A stretch of 64,000 bases of DNA from Agelaius tricolor (lineage: Eukaryota; Chordata; Aves; Passeriformes; Icteridae): NCBI GenBank assembly GCA_023055355.1, contig JALJCS010000037.1, forward strand, positions 5,890,001-5,954,000, given 5' to 3'. Each line of letters starts with the position of its first letter. Positions within the stretch are counted from its first letter, which is position 1. This document shows positions 13,221 through 26,900 of this stretch, piece after piece. The notes beneath the pieces were generated by a model. It was not told where the DNA came from, searched no databases, and saw only the letters and a list, made by a program, of their open reading frames with translations. The position numbers and the translations under genes are program-made.

Positions 13221-14421
13221 TGTGGTGGTTTGACAGGAAATGTGTTTTCTGGGATGCTGTGGTTAGGCCAATAAATGTTCAGATTTTAATATTGGCACCT
13301 AATGTGGCCATTGGGACATTGGATGTGCCTCTGAGAAAACGGGGTTAAAAGCAGGGCTCTCCCCTGGGAGGCTCTCTTGGGTTCCGGTCAGGGAAAGGTT
13401 CAGATCTCCCCTGCCTGGCTGCGGGCTGGGCGGGGCAGGGGAAGCCCCCCAGCTGGGTGAGGTAGGCTGGGTCCCTGGCCAGAAGGGAGGTGAAGGCCCC
13501 TGCAGGATGGAAGGGTGGAGGAGCACTGAGAGGCATCGGGCAGCCATCCCCACCCCGCCCCAGGAGAGATAGAGAGAGAGCTGGTGCCTGTTCTTGGCCG
13601 GGCGAGAAGGAGAAGAGGGGAGTGCAAGAAGGTGCCTGGCAGGGCAGCCATGGGAGTTCTGGACAGACAGAGCCTCAGATTTTTAACCCTTTTCTTGGAT
13701 GATGGAAAAATGCTAATCCTCCTGGAGTTGAATGAGAAGAGAGATATAGAGGAGATACGAGGAAATGGGCCACGAGAGAAATAGAGAAGAACGCAGGTGG
13801 AAGAGATGATGGAGTAGCTTATGCTGGACTCTTTGTGTGTAGCCATGGACAGAGCCATGTTTCCTTGTGATACAGGGACTGCATTCTAGGGGGAGGCAAT
13901 GCCTCAGGACCAAGAGGGTTCGGTGTGGGTACCCCTCGGCCCCAGGGGGTGAAAAATATGGGGGGGACAGATGTCCCAAAGTTGAGACTGTGCCTTTTTG
14001 CAGTGGGACGAAGCATCCTTAAAAGTCGACCCTAGAAGCAGCTCTGGTCTGTGTTCAGTGGTGAGAGCAGTGGACATGAAAGGAAGAGGTCACCATTGGC
14101 ACAAGAAGGACTCCTTCTCCTCTTGATGAACTGAGGATTGAGTATTCTGAAGGGTGGTGCTGGACCGAGAGTCGATGATTTGGGGGATGTATTGTATTGG
14201 GAATTTGGGGAGGAGGAGGAGGAGATGTATTTGTGAAGTTTTCATTTTCCTTGTGTGTTTCTTTTTTTTTTTTTCCTTTCCCTTGTAGTTTAGTTAATAA
14301 TTATTTTTTTTTCCTAAGTGGGAGCCTGCTTTGCTTATTCCTGGTCACATCTCCCAGCAGAAACCAGGGAGAGAGTATACTCATGGGGGCACTGGCATTG
14401 TCCCAGTGTCAAGCCATGACA
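13221..14421 (+). mobile_element. Solo LTR, family B, TSD CACAG
   Basis: A 1201-bp element begins TGTGGTGGTTTGACA and ends TGTCAAGCCATGACA; the two ends form an imperfect 15-bp inverted repeat. A perfect 5-bp duplication CACAG flanks it (13216-13220 and 14422-14426). The centre is GC-rich (13330-13620). Near the end is a T-rich tract followed by 'ttagttaataattattt', typical of the polyadenylation zone of such LTRs. No internal genes remain. It lies directly against a CR1 fragment on its right. Confidence 0.88.
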
Positions 14422-14426
14422 CACAG

Positions 14427-14815
14427 GCTGAGAGAATGAGGGCTGTTTAGCCTGGTGAAGAGAAGGTTGCATGGAGACCTCACAACACCTTCCAATATCT
14501 GAAGGGAAGCAGGAGAGGGACTCTTCATTAGCAACTCTGGAGGCAGGACAATGGGCAATGGCTTCAAAATGAAAGAGGGCAGGTTGAAATTAGATACTCG
14601 GAAGAAATTCTTCCCTGTGAGGGTGGTGAAGCACTGGCACAGACAGCCTGGAGAAGTTATGGACACCCCAACCTGGTGTTCAAGGCCAGGCTGGATGGGG
14701 CTCTGAGCAACCTGAGCAAGTAAAAGGTGTCCCCGCCCATGTCAGAGAACTAGATGGCCTTTAAGGTCTTTGTCTACCCCGGCCATTCTATGATCCTGTG
14801 ATTCTGCTGTGGTAG
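14427..14815 (+). mobile_element. CR1 LINE 3' end, plus
   Basis: The phrases 'tttagcctggtgaagagaagg', 'aggttgaaattagatactcgg', 'gaaattcttccctgtgagggtgg' and 'ggatggggctctgagcaacct', then 'ggccattctatgatcctgtgattctg', match the 3' untranslated end of avian CR1, including the terminal short repeat. It is 5'-truncated, as most CR1 copies are. The family-B LTR at 13221 abuts its left edge, so the LTR may have inserted into the CR1 or right next to it. Confidence 0.9.
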
Positions 14816-14819
14816 CGTT

Positions 14820-15590
14820 CAGGATGGAGCGTGTTCTGCATGTTGGCCATTTCCAATACACCATTGGTTCCAGGTGCCTTACACGAGCTTGCTCCCTGAA
14901 AATTCTGTCAGAATGAAGAACATCTCTCTATATATTAGACACATAATAAATGAAGAAATGGGTTTGCACATTTGTCCACTAAGTTGTGGATGAGATTGCT
15001 GTGAAGTTTCATTTGGTTTTCTTGTTTGCTCATGAGGCCGACGGTCCTCGTGTCAGCTGCCTCAAAGGCAGCATTTGGCTCCTCCGCCTCCCTTCTCCCT
15101 CCTGCCTCTTTCAATTTCTTTCCCTTGACAATTTAATGTCGTTTTCCCTTTCATACCTGAAAATCCCTGCATGCTTCTGGGCTTTCTCCCTTTTCATAGA
15201 GATCTTCTTCCACCCTTGACAATCCATACTTTTCATACCATAAGGGCCTGCCCTTCAGGCATAAAAGACTTTGATTCCTTATTATATCTATGGGAATTTA
15301 ATTAATAGCTTCATGCCTTTTCATAGAAAGAGTAGGGAATTGATAGCTTGTTCCCTGAAGTACAGAAGGAAGAGAATGAAACATGAATCATGTGGAGTGG
15401 AAAAGTTGCTATCTATTTTCTTCCAAGAACTACCCCAAAAGATGCAGGGGGTGATGAAGCCTGGCTAGATGAGTTTCCCTTCTAATGGAAGGAAACAACC
15501 ACGCCACTTCATACAAGTCAGTCCTATAGAAGAGAGAAATTCACTTCTGGGAACATTGCAGGATTTGAATGCAGAGTCACACTCATCTTT
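14820..15590. other. Non-coding stretch, nothing recognised
   Basis: No repeat family or gene was recognised. Confidence 0.35.
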
Positions 15591-18500
15591 TGTTGCTTTA
15601 TTGTCTGCTTGGCATGGAACACGCTGCTTTGAAGAGGGAAGTGACTAACAGACAGTCCGCTTTACAAACACATATGCTTCCCTCTTCTTCTGAGACCTCG
15701 GCACAGAGCCCTCTTTGGCATGGTACTTCAAGGTAAGAAGGAGCGGGCAGAGGGCACTGGGAACAGACAGCAGTTTGCAGGTTGTATAGGAAAGAGGACT
15801 GCCCCTTGAATGTGGTGCAAATACAAACTTCCACCAGTTTCAGGGGTACACTTCAGCCAAGCTTGTTGTCCTGGCACATTTTTTCTCTGTGAAACGCTTT
15901 GCGGTATGATCTGGACGACAAGAGACGCAGAATACGGGGCTACGTAGTGCTGAGAAGGTAAGTGCCTGGCCCCAGGGTCTTTTGGCAGAAGCAGTGCACT
16001 AGAGCCGTTGGCTGCTGCCACAATGATCTGTGTGAGAAACAGATGCCTAATCCCCTCCGGGAGAGTAAAAGCAGGATTGGTTACAAGAGTCGAAGAGCAC
16101 TGGGCTGGTGGCTGCCGCATACCAGCTGTAAAAGGAGCATGACTCCTACTGGCCTACCAACCAAACTCATGGTGGCAGTGGTAAGGATTAAAGTTCAGTG
16201 AGAGCTATTTGTGCCGCTACCTATGGCCCTTCTGTGGAAACAAATGTGCCTACCTTTAGGTTCCGAGATCCAGAGAACACAATGGTAGTTGCAGCGGAAA
16301 AGGGAAGGACAGAGCGCACTGGTGAGCTTGATGTGGCTTACACAGGGCAGGCAGAAGGTGCAGCCCAAGTCTCGCTTTTATTTCTAGAGCCTTTTTCTAC
16401 GCAAACAGCTGCTGGATGTTTGCAACAAAGATGTGAGTGTGAAAAAGTGAGGGCAGGTCTATGTGGGAAAGAAGATACAAAGCATTGTGCGCAGTTTAAA
16501 AGCTCTTTAGAAAAAAAAGGAGTTACTTTGAGAACATCTTCTGTCTTGACACTTCCACCTGTGCGATCTTTAGCTGCTTTGGACATGGCCACAATGAAAG
16601 AATGTGAAAATATTTGCGCTGCCAATGTCAGGTTGCACAGGAAAGAGGGTAGGTTGGCAAATGCCTTCTGTCCTGGCACATCTGTCAGTCAGAAGTGCAG
16701 CTGAAAACGCTTGGCTGTAGCGATAGTCTCTGTCACTTTGAGAGAATGTGCTGATGCACGTATATGTATCATTGAGAAAGTACGTGAGAATCGCTAGTAT
16801 GTTTCGTTTGGTTGACAGACTGCAAAGGGACCGTTATGGCCAGCACTGCCTTTTTGTTGTAGGACTTTTTCTTTGAGAGCAGCCGCTGGACATTTTGAAG
16901 CGGTTTGGGATCTTCAAGCGTTCGAGTGCAAGATGGTACCTAGATCTTGAGGGAAAGTGCATATCTCCAGGAAGCTGAATGCAGTTCAGTGGGTGCAAGT
17001 TACATGTTGAGCAGCTGATGGCCCAGAAAACTTTCTAAAATGAAGAGGCCATGCTGCAATTGCCTTTTATTTTGAAGCTTCTAAACTGTGCAGCCAACAA
17101 TGAAATGATGCTTTGTAGAGAGCTTTTTGGATAATTGGTTAGCTGAGAAAGGACATTTCGATGTGATACCGATGGCTAAGGATAGGGGATACAAGCTGGG
17201 AACTAAGCAACCAGTGTCCAATCACTGACAAAGGTCACAGTGACCTTCTCTGAAACGGGAAGACGGGGGAGAAAATCGCTTGCCAGAAAATGTAGATATC
17301 TTAGGTAGAGAAGCTGGAAGAATGCAAACATAGAAGCAAAATAATTATTAGAAGATAGAAGTAGGTGTGGTTGATCCAAGTGTGCTTTAACCAATAATGA
17401 ACTCAGCTTTTGCAATATGTATAAGCTTCATTAACACCAATATAAATATGTCTGAGTTTTCAATAAACTTCGGGATTTGCCATTCACGCATATGGTGTGT
17501 CGCATTTCTCCCGCCGTTCACGACAATTCTTCTTCCTTCTGGGCTACATGCAGGATCCCATTCTGTCAGTACCCGAGAGCCAGGATCCACAGCGGAGCTC
17601 TTGTCCCTCCACTGCTCCCACACGAACGGGGCTGGGCTAGAAAAGTGCTTGTCTTTTTCCTGGGCACTGTCAGCGCTCTTCTAAATAACCACACCACAGC
17701 ATTGTCAACTCACAAAACCAGGACACGCACCGAGCCCAGCTCACAACTACCCCCAGGACCCAGCCAAGTCAGAAACATCCCTGCTCTCCAATCAACTGTG
17801 TCAGGACAAAAAGATGTCACTGATCTTCCCCTTCCAAGTGGATACTCTTCTTTGCCCCACACTCAAAGGCCGACACCAGATCTTCTGCCCTAACAAACTT
17901 TTTCTCTCTCACAGAGCCTGGTAACAAACTTGAAAATGTTGGCCGAGCTCGCAAAACTGTTGGTGGAGAAAGCTCTTTGCTGCCTACAATTTCAATTGCA
18001 CCCATCAAACTATAAACGTGCACCCTGCTATCGCCACTTTCCTTCTCAGCTCTAGGTACCACGGTAAGCCTTCAATCTCTCAGAGTCAGGATCCAAATGG
18101 GATGGCACCAGGGACTGCTCACACAGTCCCTAAAGCTACAAGGGACAAAAACCTGTCCTGCAGAGGCCTGGCCTGGCCTCTGCATTGCCACTGACAGTTC
18201 AACAACTCGAACCCAGAGAACTGCCTATTGGGAAAAGCCTTTCAATTCACTGAGACCACCCAAAGTGGCCACCCAAACTTTGCCAAAGGGAGGAGGAACT
18301 AGAAGCCCATCTCAAAAGAAATGGCATCCCCTCCTCCAAAATCCAAAGCATCCAGGGCCTGATCCTCTACAAAGGTGTCAGACCACTGTTATTGGGCATT
18401 ACCCGTGCGGGGCACTAGCTAGGCTGCACACCAAGACCCAGCGCAGCTCTTTACCTTGTCCAAAAGAAGTGTGCTGGCAGAATTTCAAGAAGGCTGCCTT

Positions 18501-18924
18501 GAGAAAGTGGAAAACACATACCAAATGGATTCTTGCAGGAAGGAGACTGCCTTCCAAAGATGGATACCGACTCCATGATTGTACAAATTGAGTCAGGGCT
18601 TCCAAACCAAATATGCCAGCATAGAAAGTTGCTGCCGCCCTTAAGCTGCACGACACAGCTTCTTATCTGCACCTCCAACACTGGGGCTAAGTTCTTTCCT
18701 TCCCATGAGAAAGCATTGCTGTTCTCCTTCAGGAACTTACCGAGCAAAAGTTGCATACCACGTCCGGTACTGACTCTGTCCAACAATGGCTCCTACACAG
18801 AAAGGACCAGGACAGAAATGTCTTGCTGTACTATACCTTCCCACGATACCTTATCATCAGCCCTACCAACATTGCCACCATATCTTTTACTTCCCAAGCA
18901 AGGAAAGGCACTCCAAGTCACTTG

Positions 18925-20110
18925 GCTTTGCCTTGCCTCCAGTACCATGTCTAGTTTTCCTAGCCTACCCTACCCTAGCTTTGCTTGCTTGCCTATGTCT
19001 GCCTTGCCTAGCCCTTCCAATAACTTCCTGGCTTTGCTTTGCCTTGTCTACCCCTCTTTGCCTTGCCTTCCATGCAGGTAAGGCAATGCAAAACAAGTGT
19101 AGGCAATTGTAGGCAAGTCAAGGGACAGGTTGGCAAGACTGAAGCCGTGAGGGGAAAGCAAATGGAGTGGTAGGTGAGACAAGTGCCAGAAGTTAGAGGC
19201 AAGGCTGGGCATAGGAGGTAATGGTAACCGGAAGGGCTAGGCAAGGCCAAGCTCTGTAGGAAAACTGCAGGCAGGTCAAATGTGAGGCATGGGTATGCAA
19301 GGGAATGCAAAGCAATGGAGAATGAGCAGGGCATGGCAAGGAAACTGGTTGGTTGCCCAATGCAAGGCAAGAGGCAGGTCCATTCAAAGATTGCTGGTAC
19401 ACAAAAGCGGCCCGGACGGACCGCTCTGTCCAGCCTTGATCTTGCATGGGTCATGTCTAATCTGCACCTAAGACACTTGGGTTGCCTGCTTTCCTTTGTA
19501 TGCAAAAGAACTGTCATTCTGCCCCTGAAGCCCAAGGGTGAAAGATGAACTTTGTGTCCAAAATTCAAGACATGGAAGCATAGATGTCAGAAGAAAGCTG
19601 TCAGGACAGATAGGTGTGCTTGCACGTGGCCTCCTCCAGGCTTCTTCTCACAAGCTCCTGAAATGCTGGGCCTTGAGAAAAAATAGCCAGTGGAAGCCTG
19701 GAGAATCCTAGGAGAAGCAGGCAGGGCAATGCATGTTGAAGAGATTCCACAAAAAGAGAGGTGGTGAATTCCAGGTGGGGGACTGGTGAGCAAGGTAATG
19801 CAAGGCAAGGAAGGGGTTCAAGGACAAGGCCAGACAAGTGGTGGCTTTGCCAGGCAACACAAAAGAGAGGGAGACAAGGCAATAAGAGTCCGAGAAGGAG
19901 AAGGAAATGAAAGATTGGAGCTGGACAAATGGGAAGGAAAAGAAGGATAGGTGAGCAAGTCAATACAAGGCACTGGGTTGCTATGAAGGGCAAGGGAAGG
20001 ACATGCATGGGTCAGGAAGGCAAGGGAAAAGAAAGGAATTGTCAGCAATGACAAGGAAATGCAAGATTGGGTAGGAAAGGCAAGGCAATGTGGGGGAGGG
20101 ATAGGCAACA
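18925..20110. repeat. Short-motif field with strand switch (CCTTGCC then GGCAAGG)
   Basis: From 18925 to about 19075 the plus strand is dense in TTGCCT/CCTTGCC words. At about 19077 it turns over to the complementary AGGCAA/GGCAAGG words, which continue to about 20110. The turning point reads 'ccttgccttccatgcagg' then 'taaggcaatgcaaaac'. Long frames on the minus strand here (19008-19568, 19601-20008, 19818-20405) are a by-product of the repeated Leu/Pro/Ser/Cys-coding words and not genes. Confidence 0.7.
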
Positions 20111-20240
20111 CAATGGGTATCTTAACAGGAAATGTCCATGCACAGCAAGGCCGAAGAAGAAGTGGTAGAGAGGTCAAGGTGGGAAATAGGTGAGTGTGTG
20201 CAGCTAAGAAAGAAAGAAAGAAAGTGCGTAGCTCTCGTGT

Positions 20241-20243
<3 letters not shown>

Positions 20244-20281
<38 letters not shown>
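20244..20281. repeat. (GT)n microsatellite
   Basis: About 19 perfect GT units, preceded by a short (GAAA)n run at 20208-20224. Confidence 0.98.
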
Positions 20282-20283
<2 letters not shown>

Positions 20284-20999
20284 GTTTGCAGGATGTAAAG
20301 CAAAGAAAGGTGTCTCTTGATTGTGGAGTGAATGGATGTTTTTGAACGTAAGTGGCAAGGTCCAAGCAACCTTTTCATCCTGGTACATCTGTGTGTGTGA
20401 GACATAGTCAGAAACGTCTCCTTTTAGATTCAGACTGCAAGCAGGACATAGAATGTGACTGTGTGAATAGCTGAGCAGGAAGGCACATCACATCAGCATG
20501 TTTCAACAGAAGCAGTTAGTGCGAGAAGGAGATGGACGTGTGGGACTCCAGCAATATGGCAATGCACTCAGCTGAGAAGCAAAGTGCAATGCCTCGGTGT
20601 GTGCTCTGAAAATAAAAGGCTGCAAGGAAAAAGCAAGGGGACAGGCCAGTGAAATCTTTCTGTCCTGGCACACTGAGCTGTTTGAAGGTGAACCGCTGTT
20701 TGGTTTCACTAAGGACTCGGAGACATGGAGAGGATGTGCTTGTCCATGTAGCTGAGAAGGAAAGTGAGAATCACCGGTACGTTTGGCAGAGTTTGTAGGC
20801 TGCGAGGAGAAGGTGACGGCCAGGCCTGGCTTTTGGCTGTGGCACTTGTTGCAAGGAAGAAGCTGCTGGATGGTTAAGCTTTTGGGGATCTGCAAGAGTG
20901 AAAGACTACGCTGGTACCTCATAAAACTAATGCTTGTTGATCATCTGGCTGAATCTATGACATAAACCAGAAGTGAAATTTCCCCCCATTTCCCTCAGT

Positions 21000-23900
21000 T
21001 TTTTCACCTTTTCATCCAACAGCCTGGGCCTTTTTGAAGCTGCTGTCAAACGCCTTGCCTTGGAAGCTAGAAGTATCTCAGTTCACCTGCTAAGAAACAG
21101 GGAAAAGAGCTCAAGTCAATTTCAGAATTGCCCTGAGCAGAGCTGGTGTTTCGGTACCGTAAATTTCCATTGCGAATATGTGCAAAAATCACCATTTTAT
21201 TAGGCAAACATTTGAAATACACTAGCAGCTTCATCTTCTTGTCACTGCAGTCCTTGGAAGTTTTGCTATTTACTGAAACAGGAAACAGGTCAAACACGAG
21301 AAGCTTAAGAATCCAAGCTCACTGCCATTGTACAAATAGCACAAACTTGATGAATTCAAGTTACCATTGTAACATACAGAATGGCTCTATTCAAGAAAAT
21401 GGATGTGTCGTCCTTCACGGGGGCAGAAAACCTTTCTACCACGTGAACTCTGGGAGTAATCCATCATGCCTCAGTGTGCTGTGGCTGCTCAGAGAGCTAC
21501 ACGATGGGTCTCTTTGCCTATGGCACTCTCAGGGCTCAAAGCTGCACATAAACTCCCCCTCCTTACAGACACGCTAGTAAAGCCCACCGAAAATGCCGTT
21601 CTCCAGACAGCTTACTGAAACCAGCTAGGAGTTCCCAGCATCACGCTGGGCACTTCTGTCCACAGATGGCTTTGCTTTTAATGAACCAGAACAGAGCTGC
21701 GTTTTTCTAGTCTTTAGCTCTACTAAGGTATTTGATGTAACATGGCGAGAAAAAATCTCTTTCGACAATGATAATAACAGAGGGGATAATGTACCTTTTG
21801 CTGCTATCTTCTTTTGCTGCTCCATTTTGCTTGCTTTGTTATTGCTTTCTGTCAAAGAAACGCCAGCAAAATCCCTCATCAAGTCCTGCTGTGAAGACAG
21901 ACTGCCAGAAAGGTAGAGAAACTTTGAACCTTTCCAAGACCCTTGTAGCACATGTCTTGGTCAATTGGTATGCAGATCCTTTCTTCCAGCGGGACTTTTT
22001 TGCACCGTTAGCGCACATTGAACTGAATCCCGTACAAAAGCAGTGAATAGAGGAATTGTTCTCTTTCCATTGGAATGGTGATAAAAATGCGTATCAAATA
22101 AAAGCATTTTAGAGCAGCAGGAAGATTTTCTATGTAGCTAGCAAATCATAAAAAGATGCATATTTACCGGTGGGGTTCCTCTCGGAATTTCAAAGAATTC
22201 CAGACAGAAAACACAGCTTAGTAAACTGCAAATCTAAATCACAGTATCTAGAAAGGTGACATGAAAAAGAGCAAGAGGAAGAAAACCAAAAAGAAAACCA
22301 AAGGAAGCCAGAAATAAGGCACAACCTCTCCTCCTTCTCCGCTTACTACAGTACCTTAGAAGTACCTGTGAGTGTCCTAACAGTCACATAAGTAGAAAAC
22401 TGTGCCAAGAACAATTGTGGAAACTGGAAAACCGTGCTATCCCAACAGAAACATAGGGTTTGCTTTCACGACGATTAAATCTGCATGCAATGCGTACGGT
22501 AAGGGTATGTTTTGTATGTTCAAAAACAATTCAAAAATATTTCCAAATTGAAGGGGCTGCTTTTTATTTCTTTTGAATTACTTGGCTAAATATGGTGCAC
22601 GTTAAAATACTGCAGAGATGTGGTTCATTTTACAGATGCCAACTGCAAAGGAGGGAAGCATTTTGTGTGCTTAAGAAAGTCAAGTATTGGAGAGTGTTTT
22701 TGTTACTTCTTTAGAAGGTTAGAATATGCGTAAAAGATGCTAGCTGGGGACTTACAATTAATGAATTATTTACTGTCACTAGGTCAAATGACATTAGCTT
22801 TCAAAAAGGAAAAGGAGTCTTATTCCACGTGCCAATGTTAAAGTAGATTACTAAGCCTTCAGCAGAATATGGATATGAAGAGGGATATGACATGAAAGGG
22901 TAAGCAACACTGGTGACAGCAAAAGGCTTACCTGCTTCACACAAATACAGGAGATAAAATACTATTTTTACACAAACATTGCTATCCAGAGCTTTCCTTG
23001 AAAAGTTTCACTGCCAATCATGACAGTAAAATTCACTCTATCATGAATAAAATTTACTCAATCATGACAGCAAAATTTGCTCAATGATGAGTAAAATTCT
23101 TAGTGTAAGCCAAGTACCTTAAGCAAAGGGTAGCTCAAGCATAACTGGCATTTGATGTCAACAAAGGCAACTTGGCCTGCACGTGTCACATCTACTGCAT
23201 TCAAAAGCTTACTCTGTCTCAGATTCCTTTTGAGGGATACCAAGGCAAGCCGTTAAACTGCATGAAAATGATGACTTAAAGGAGGATATATTAGAAGACT
23301 GGAATAATGGTTAATGTTCTTTTCCTTCCAACTGCTTTGTTTGCCCGTTTAAATTTTTTAAGTCCTTCCTGGTATCACCGTGGTAGCAGTGCAGCAAGTG
23401 TTTGGTTGTAAGCTGTCCATATTGCCAGCTTCTGGACTGCCTTCAGAAAACTTCCCACTGGTTTTGTCTAGAAATCACAAGCAGTAGAGATGACAAAGAC
23501 TGCAGAAACCTTCTCATCTCCTTCTAGAGCAGGAGCGTGTCTTTGACCCACTCTTAACTAGACAACTTTCATCAGTCATGAGAGAGTCTCATGTTCAAGA
23601 GCTAAGCAATGACAGCTGTAAATGACAAAAAGCACACTGATATTTTCTTGGGACTCCAGCACAGAGCAATGAAGGAGCTTGAATTCACCTTCTTGGAAAG
23701 TTTTAAAATGCACATGAAGTTGAGGAGAGGAGCTAAGCCATGGTAACTTTTGTTGAGTATGTCTGCGTAGACAGAGTTTCCATCACCGCAGAAGGAAGGA
23801 ATGTCATTTAACCCACATAATCATCTCTAGCTGCTAAGCTGCGCTTACTGCAGATTATCCGCAACATATTTTACGGGGTGAGCTTTTATGTGTAATCCCT

Positions 23901-26900
23901 GAGTAACATTCCAGAGAGAAGTATTTTGGAGGGGGGGAAAGCCCAACTCTTAACTGTTTCAAATAATGGTTACATTTGAAAGTCAAAAAAGATGTAAAAC
24001 CTTTCTTTCCTAGACCTATTACCAGCACAAACTGTACCAGAATTTACGACGCTTTTATTATGGCAGCATAACTCTACCGTGGACGCTCTCGCTCTGGACT
24101 ATTCCTTAAGAAACAAAGTCCCCGAGAGAACTAAAACAAAATTAGCCAAAAATATTGGGCTGGATGATTTCAAAGGCTATGTACTAAAGGCCAAACACTT
24201 GTAATAATAGTAATGAGCGGACTAAAAGTTAAAGCATTACTCAGTTCAAAGATATCTTGTTCTCACAGAAGACTGTAAAAAAACTCTATTTTTCTGGGTC
24301 TGTTTTGTGCATTTAGATGTACCTTCTACTCCTTTCCACTGTATGCGAATGTTTATGACAAGGTGGGAGGACCTCATGCAACCTTCTAGAAGTAAAGAAA
24401 GACAAGCCAGTCAAGAAAGGCAAAATTGTTAATGGCAGGTGGAAAGAGGGAGGCCAAGAATAGAAAACAAAAGAACAATAATAATTGAACGCCCTCCCTG
24501 TCTTCTGTGAAAAGAAAAGGCACAGACAAGAAAGAACAACTGCAAAATTCTCACGAGAAAAACGCACTTGATCTGGCTCAAGTATTTTGTGCTACATTTC
24601 TTGCTGTTTTCTCATGCCAAACATCTTAACCATTGAAGGTGTCCCTTTTCTCTTTCTGGAATACAGCTAGGAAGATGGCTGTGTCATTGCTGTCAAGCTG
24701 TTATTCTCAGAGGTGTCCAGTTGAAAGTCCTAGATGAACTGCTTTGCTCTGTCTCTTTAATATGGCATGACTTAACCACTTACAGTTTCAGCAGCTGAAC
24801 TTGCCCAGCCCTACAATTCTTTAATCTTTGAATGGTTATATTAGCTCCTTGGCAACTGGCATTTGTAAGTCCATGCAACTGTGCAGAATTTGCACGATGA
24901 GATGATGCCAAATGAGTCATGGCAGTAGATTAACTAGGACATGCAAAGCAGAGAGGAGGGAATGAGAGCACAAGAAGAGGGTACAATCTCCTTTTTTTCT
25001 GCAACAGGGCTAACACCGTAGAAATCAAAAGGAACACAAATCCTCCTAGGGGTAGTTCTTGCAAAAAACAAAGACTTCTTTTTGTGTTCACAGATCACAG
25101 CAAAATGCGGATGACAAAACCAGGCCATTAAGTCACATCCAGTATGAAGCAGTATGAAAGAGGAAAGCAGCTGAGAGCGTCAACCCTGCTGAGTAGTCTC
25201 AGTATTCTTCTCGACATTAGCAGAAATTTGAAATGAGTCTCTGAAAATTACAAAGGAGGCAGAAGAAAAGGGAGCAATGACTCCTCTGGCATAGTGTTTC
25301 CTAACAGGGATCTTCAAAATGTAAAGATTGTATCATCCTTTCAACTGAAGGAAGGTATTAAAACAACAGGAAGGAAATGGCATCACATGCTAGAAAGACT
25401 GGGCAGTGCACTTCTAGACAGAAAGGCCACTGATGGAAAACCGACTAAACTGGCCCCAATGCAGCAGCATTGTATTAAAGCCCAAAAATACCCACCGCTT
25501 CACTCTTTGCCATTCCATTCATATGGACACAGCAGCTCTGCAACATTCCTACTGATCATCTCCTTGGCCAACTGGGAGTGAGGGTCCCTAGTGATGCAGA
25601 GTCCCCAGGCAAGTGCAGAGGGGAGCTGCTTTTTTGCAAAAACCAGGCTTTTGAAGCACTCAGGCCTTTATCAGTTCCATAGCTTTAAGCCATAACAAAA
25701 TTCATTCAACCAACCATCATACGCCACGCTGTGAACACGTGACGATTCTAGAACTTGTTGATCTACCTCTGATTCAGCGGCCTCACCTTCCCATAGTCCT
25801 TTTCTACTTAGCCAAAGTATCGGGCCTCAGCCCAAGGCCTTCCTTTTGTAAGCTTCTACCTATATGCAGCAGCAAACCACTACTTTCTTCTGTGCCAAGA
25901 GTTTAAGTAGATGATTTGCATCTGCCCTTCCGGTGAAACATAATGGGGAGAGAAAATTCTGTCGGAAATGTTCAGTCATTCAGTTTTCTAGACAGGCCAA
26001 ATCAAAAGAAAAGCAAGCTATAGGATTGTGTACTTGCTCTTACAAAACACCTGCTGCCCTCTGACAATGAACTAGCAGAAAACCAGCAAAAATAAGACTT
26101 GAGGCAAACAAGCCTTTGAAGGGAATTATGACATGATAAAGAAAGACAACACATTTCCAGCTTGTTGAGATACTTGAAATGTCAGCAAAGGCTTGAGGGC
26201 AAAGGCTGAACGAATGGGGAAAGGTTACAAGAATCCCAAGAAAAACATGACCATGGATTAAAAGAATCCCAACAGGTCAACTGACCTGTTGAAGTTTTCA
26301 GGAAATCAGTGGCTGCTGATTTAGATAGGCCATTCAAGTTAATTTCCCCGTGCACCTTCCACTCCTTTTTCACCTGTCACCATCACAGGGTGAATTGGGA
26401 CCATGGAATCACAATTCTTTGGATTCTGTTCTTAGCTTTAGGAGACAACTACAGCAGCTGAAGTAGCTGTTACTGATGTGATACCCAGGAACACAGAGTT
26501 GACATATTTCATTCATGTCCAATCACAACTAGCCATATCTAAGAGGATAGGATTGGCCTCTTTTCATGATGCTTTTCTTATTTTACAGCCTGCTGTGATT
26601 CTGGTGAAACTTTTTCATTAGTTTCTCTCTAAAAAGGAGAAAGTCCAATGTCCCTCCCTACTGGTGCAGGTTTACCATTCGGTTTGTCGAGTCTAAAAAT
26701 GGAATTGGAACTAGCAGGAATTACTGTGTTTAAAGCATCCGGTCCGTTCAGACAGTCTCAGGTCGATAAAAGCCTAGATGTTATTGGCTAAATACTGTTT
26801 CCCCCAAGAGCGGACGCACGCAATTTAATCCAACTTTTTATAACAAACGCCAATAATACAGAATCCAGTCATACAAAAGAGTCACAAAGAAGCAGGAAGA

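Larger units (their letters stand above)
15600..20960. repeat. Degenerate satellite-like repeat field
   Basis: Related blocks recur at irregular spacing. The phrase 'tgtcctggcaca' or a close variant occurs at about 15871, 16670, 20380 and 20660, each time preceded by a 'ggctgcaaggaaag'-like segment. A 'gctgagaaggaaagtgagaatc'-like segment recurs near 15950, 16768, 20200, 20470, 20563 and 20753. Two adjacent copies near 20563 and 20753 suggest a unit of about 190 bp. The copies are strongly diverged. Open frames inside (16198-16704, 18097-18591 and others) show no domain and are treated as chance. The middle part (about 17.2-18.8 kb) shows no unit I could align by eye. Confidence 0.6.

Noticed and set aside
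16198..16704. 168-codon plus-strand frame
   Set aside because: Lies in the decayed satellite field; composition follows the repeat and no domain was recognised.
18097..19112. Overlapping 108-182 codon frames on the plus strand
   Set aside because: Low-complexity Leu/Pro/Ser/Cys composition; much of the later part comes from the CCTTGCC word field. No gene evidence.
19008..20405. Several 135-195 codon minus-strand frames
   Set aside because: Produced by complementary GGCAAGG words and a GT microsatellite (His-Thr run).
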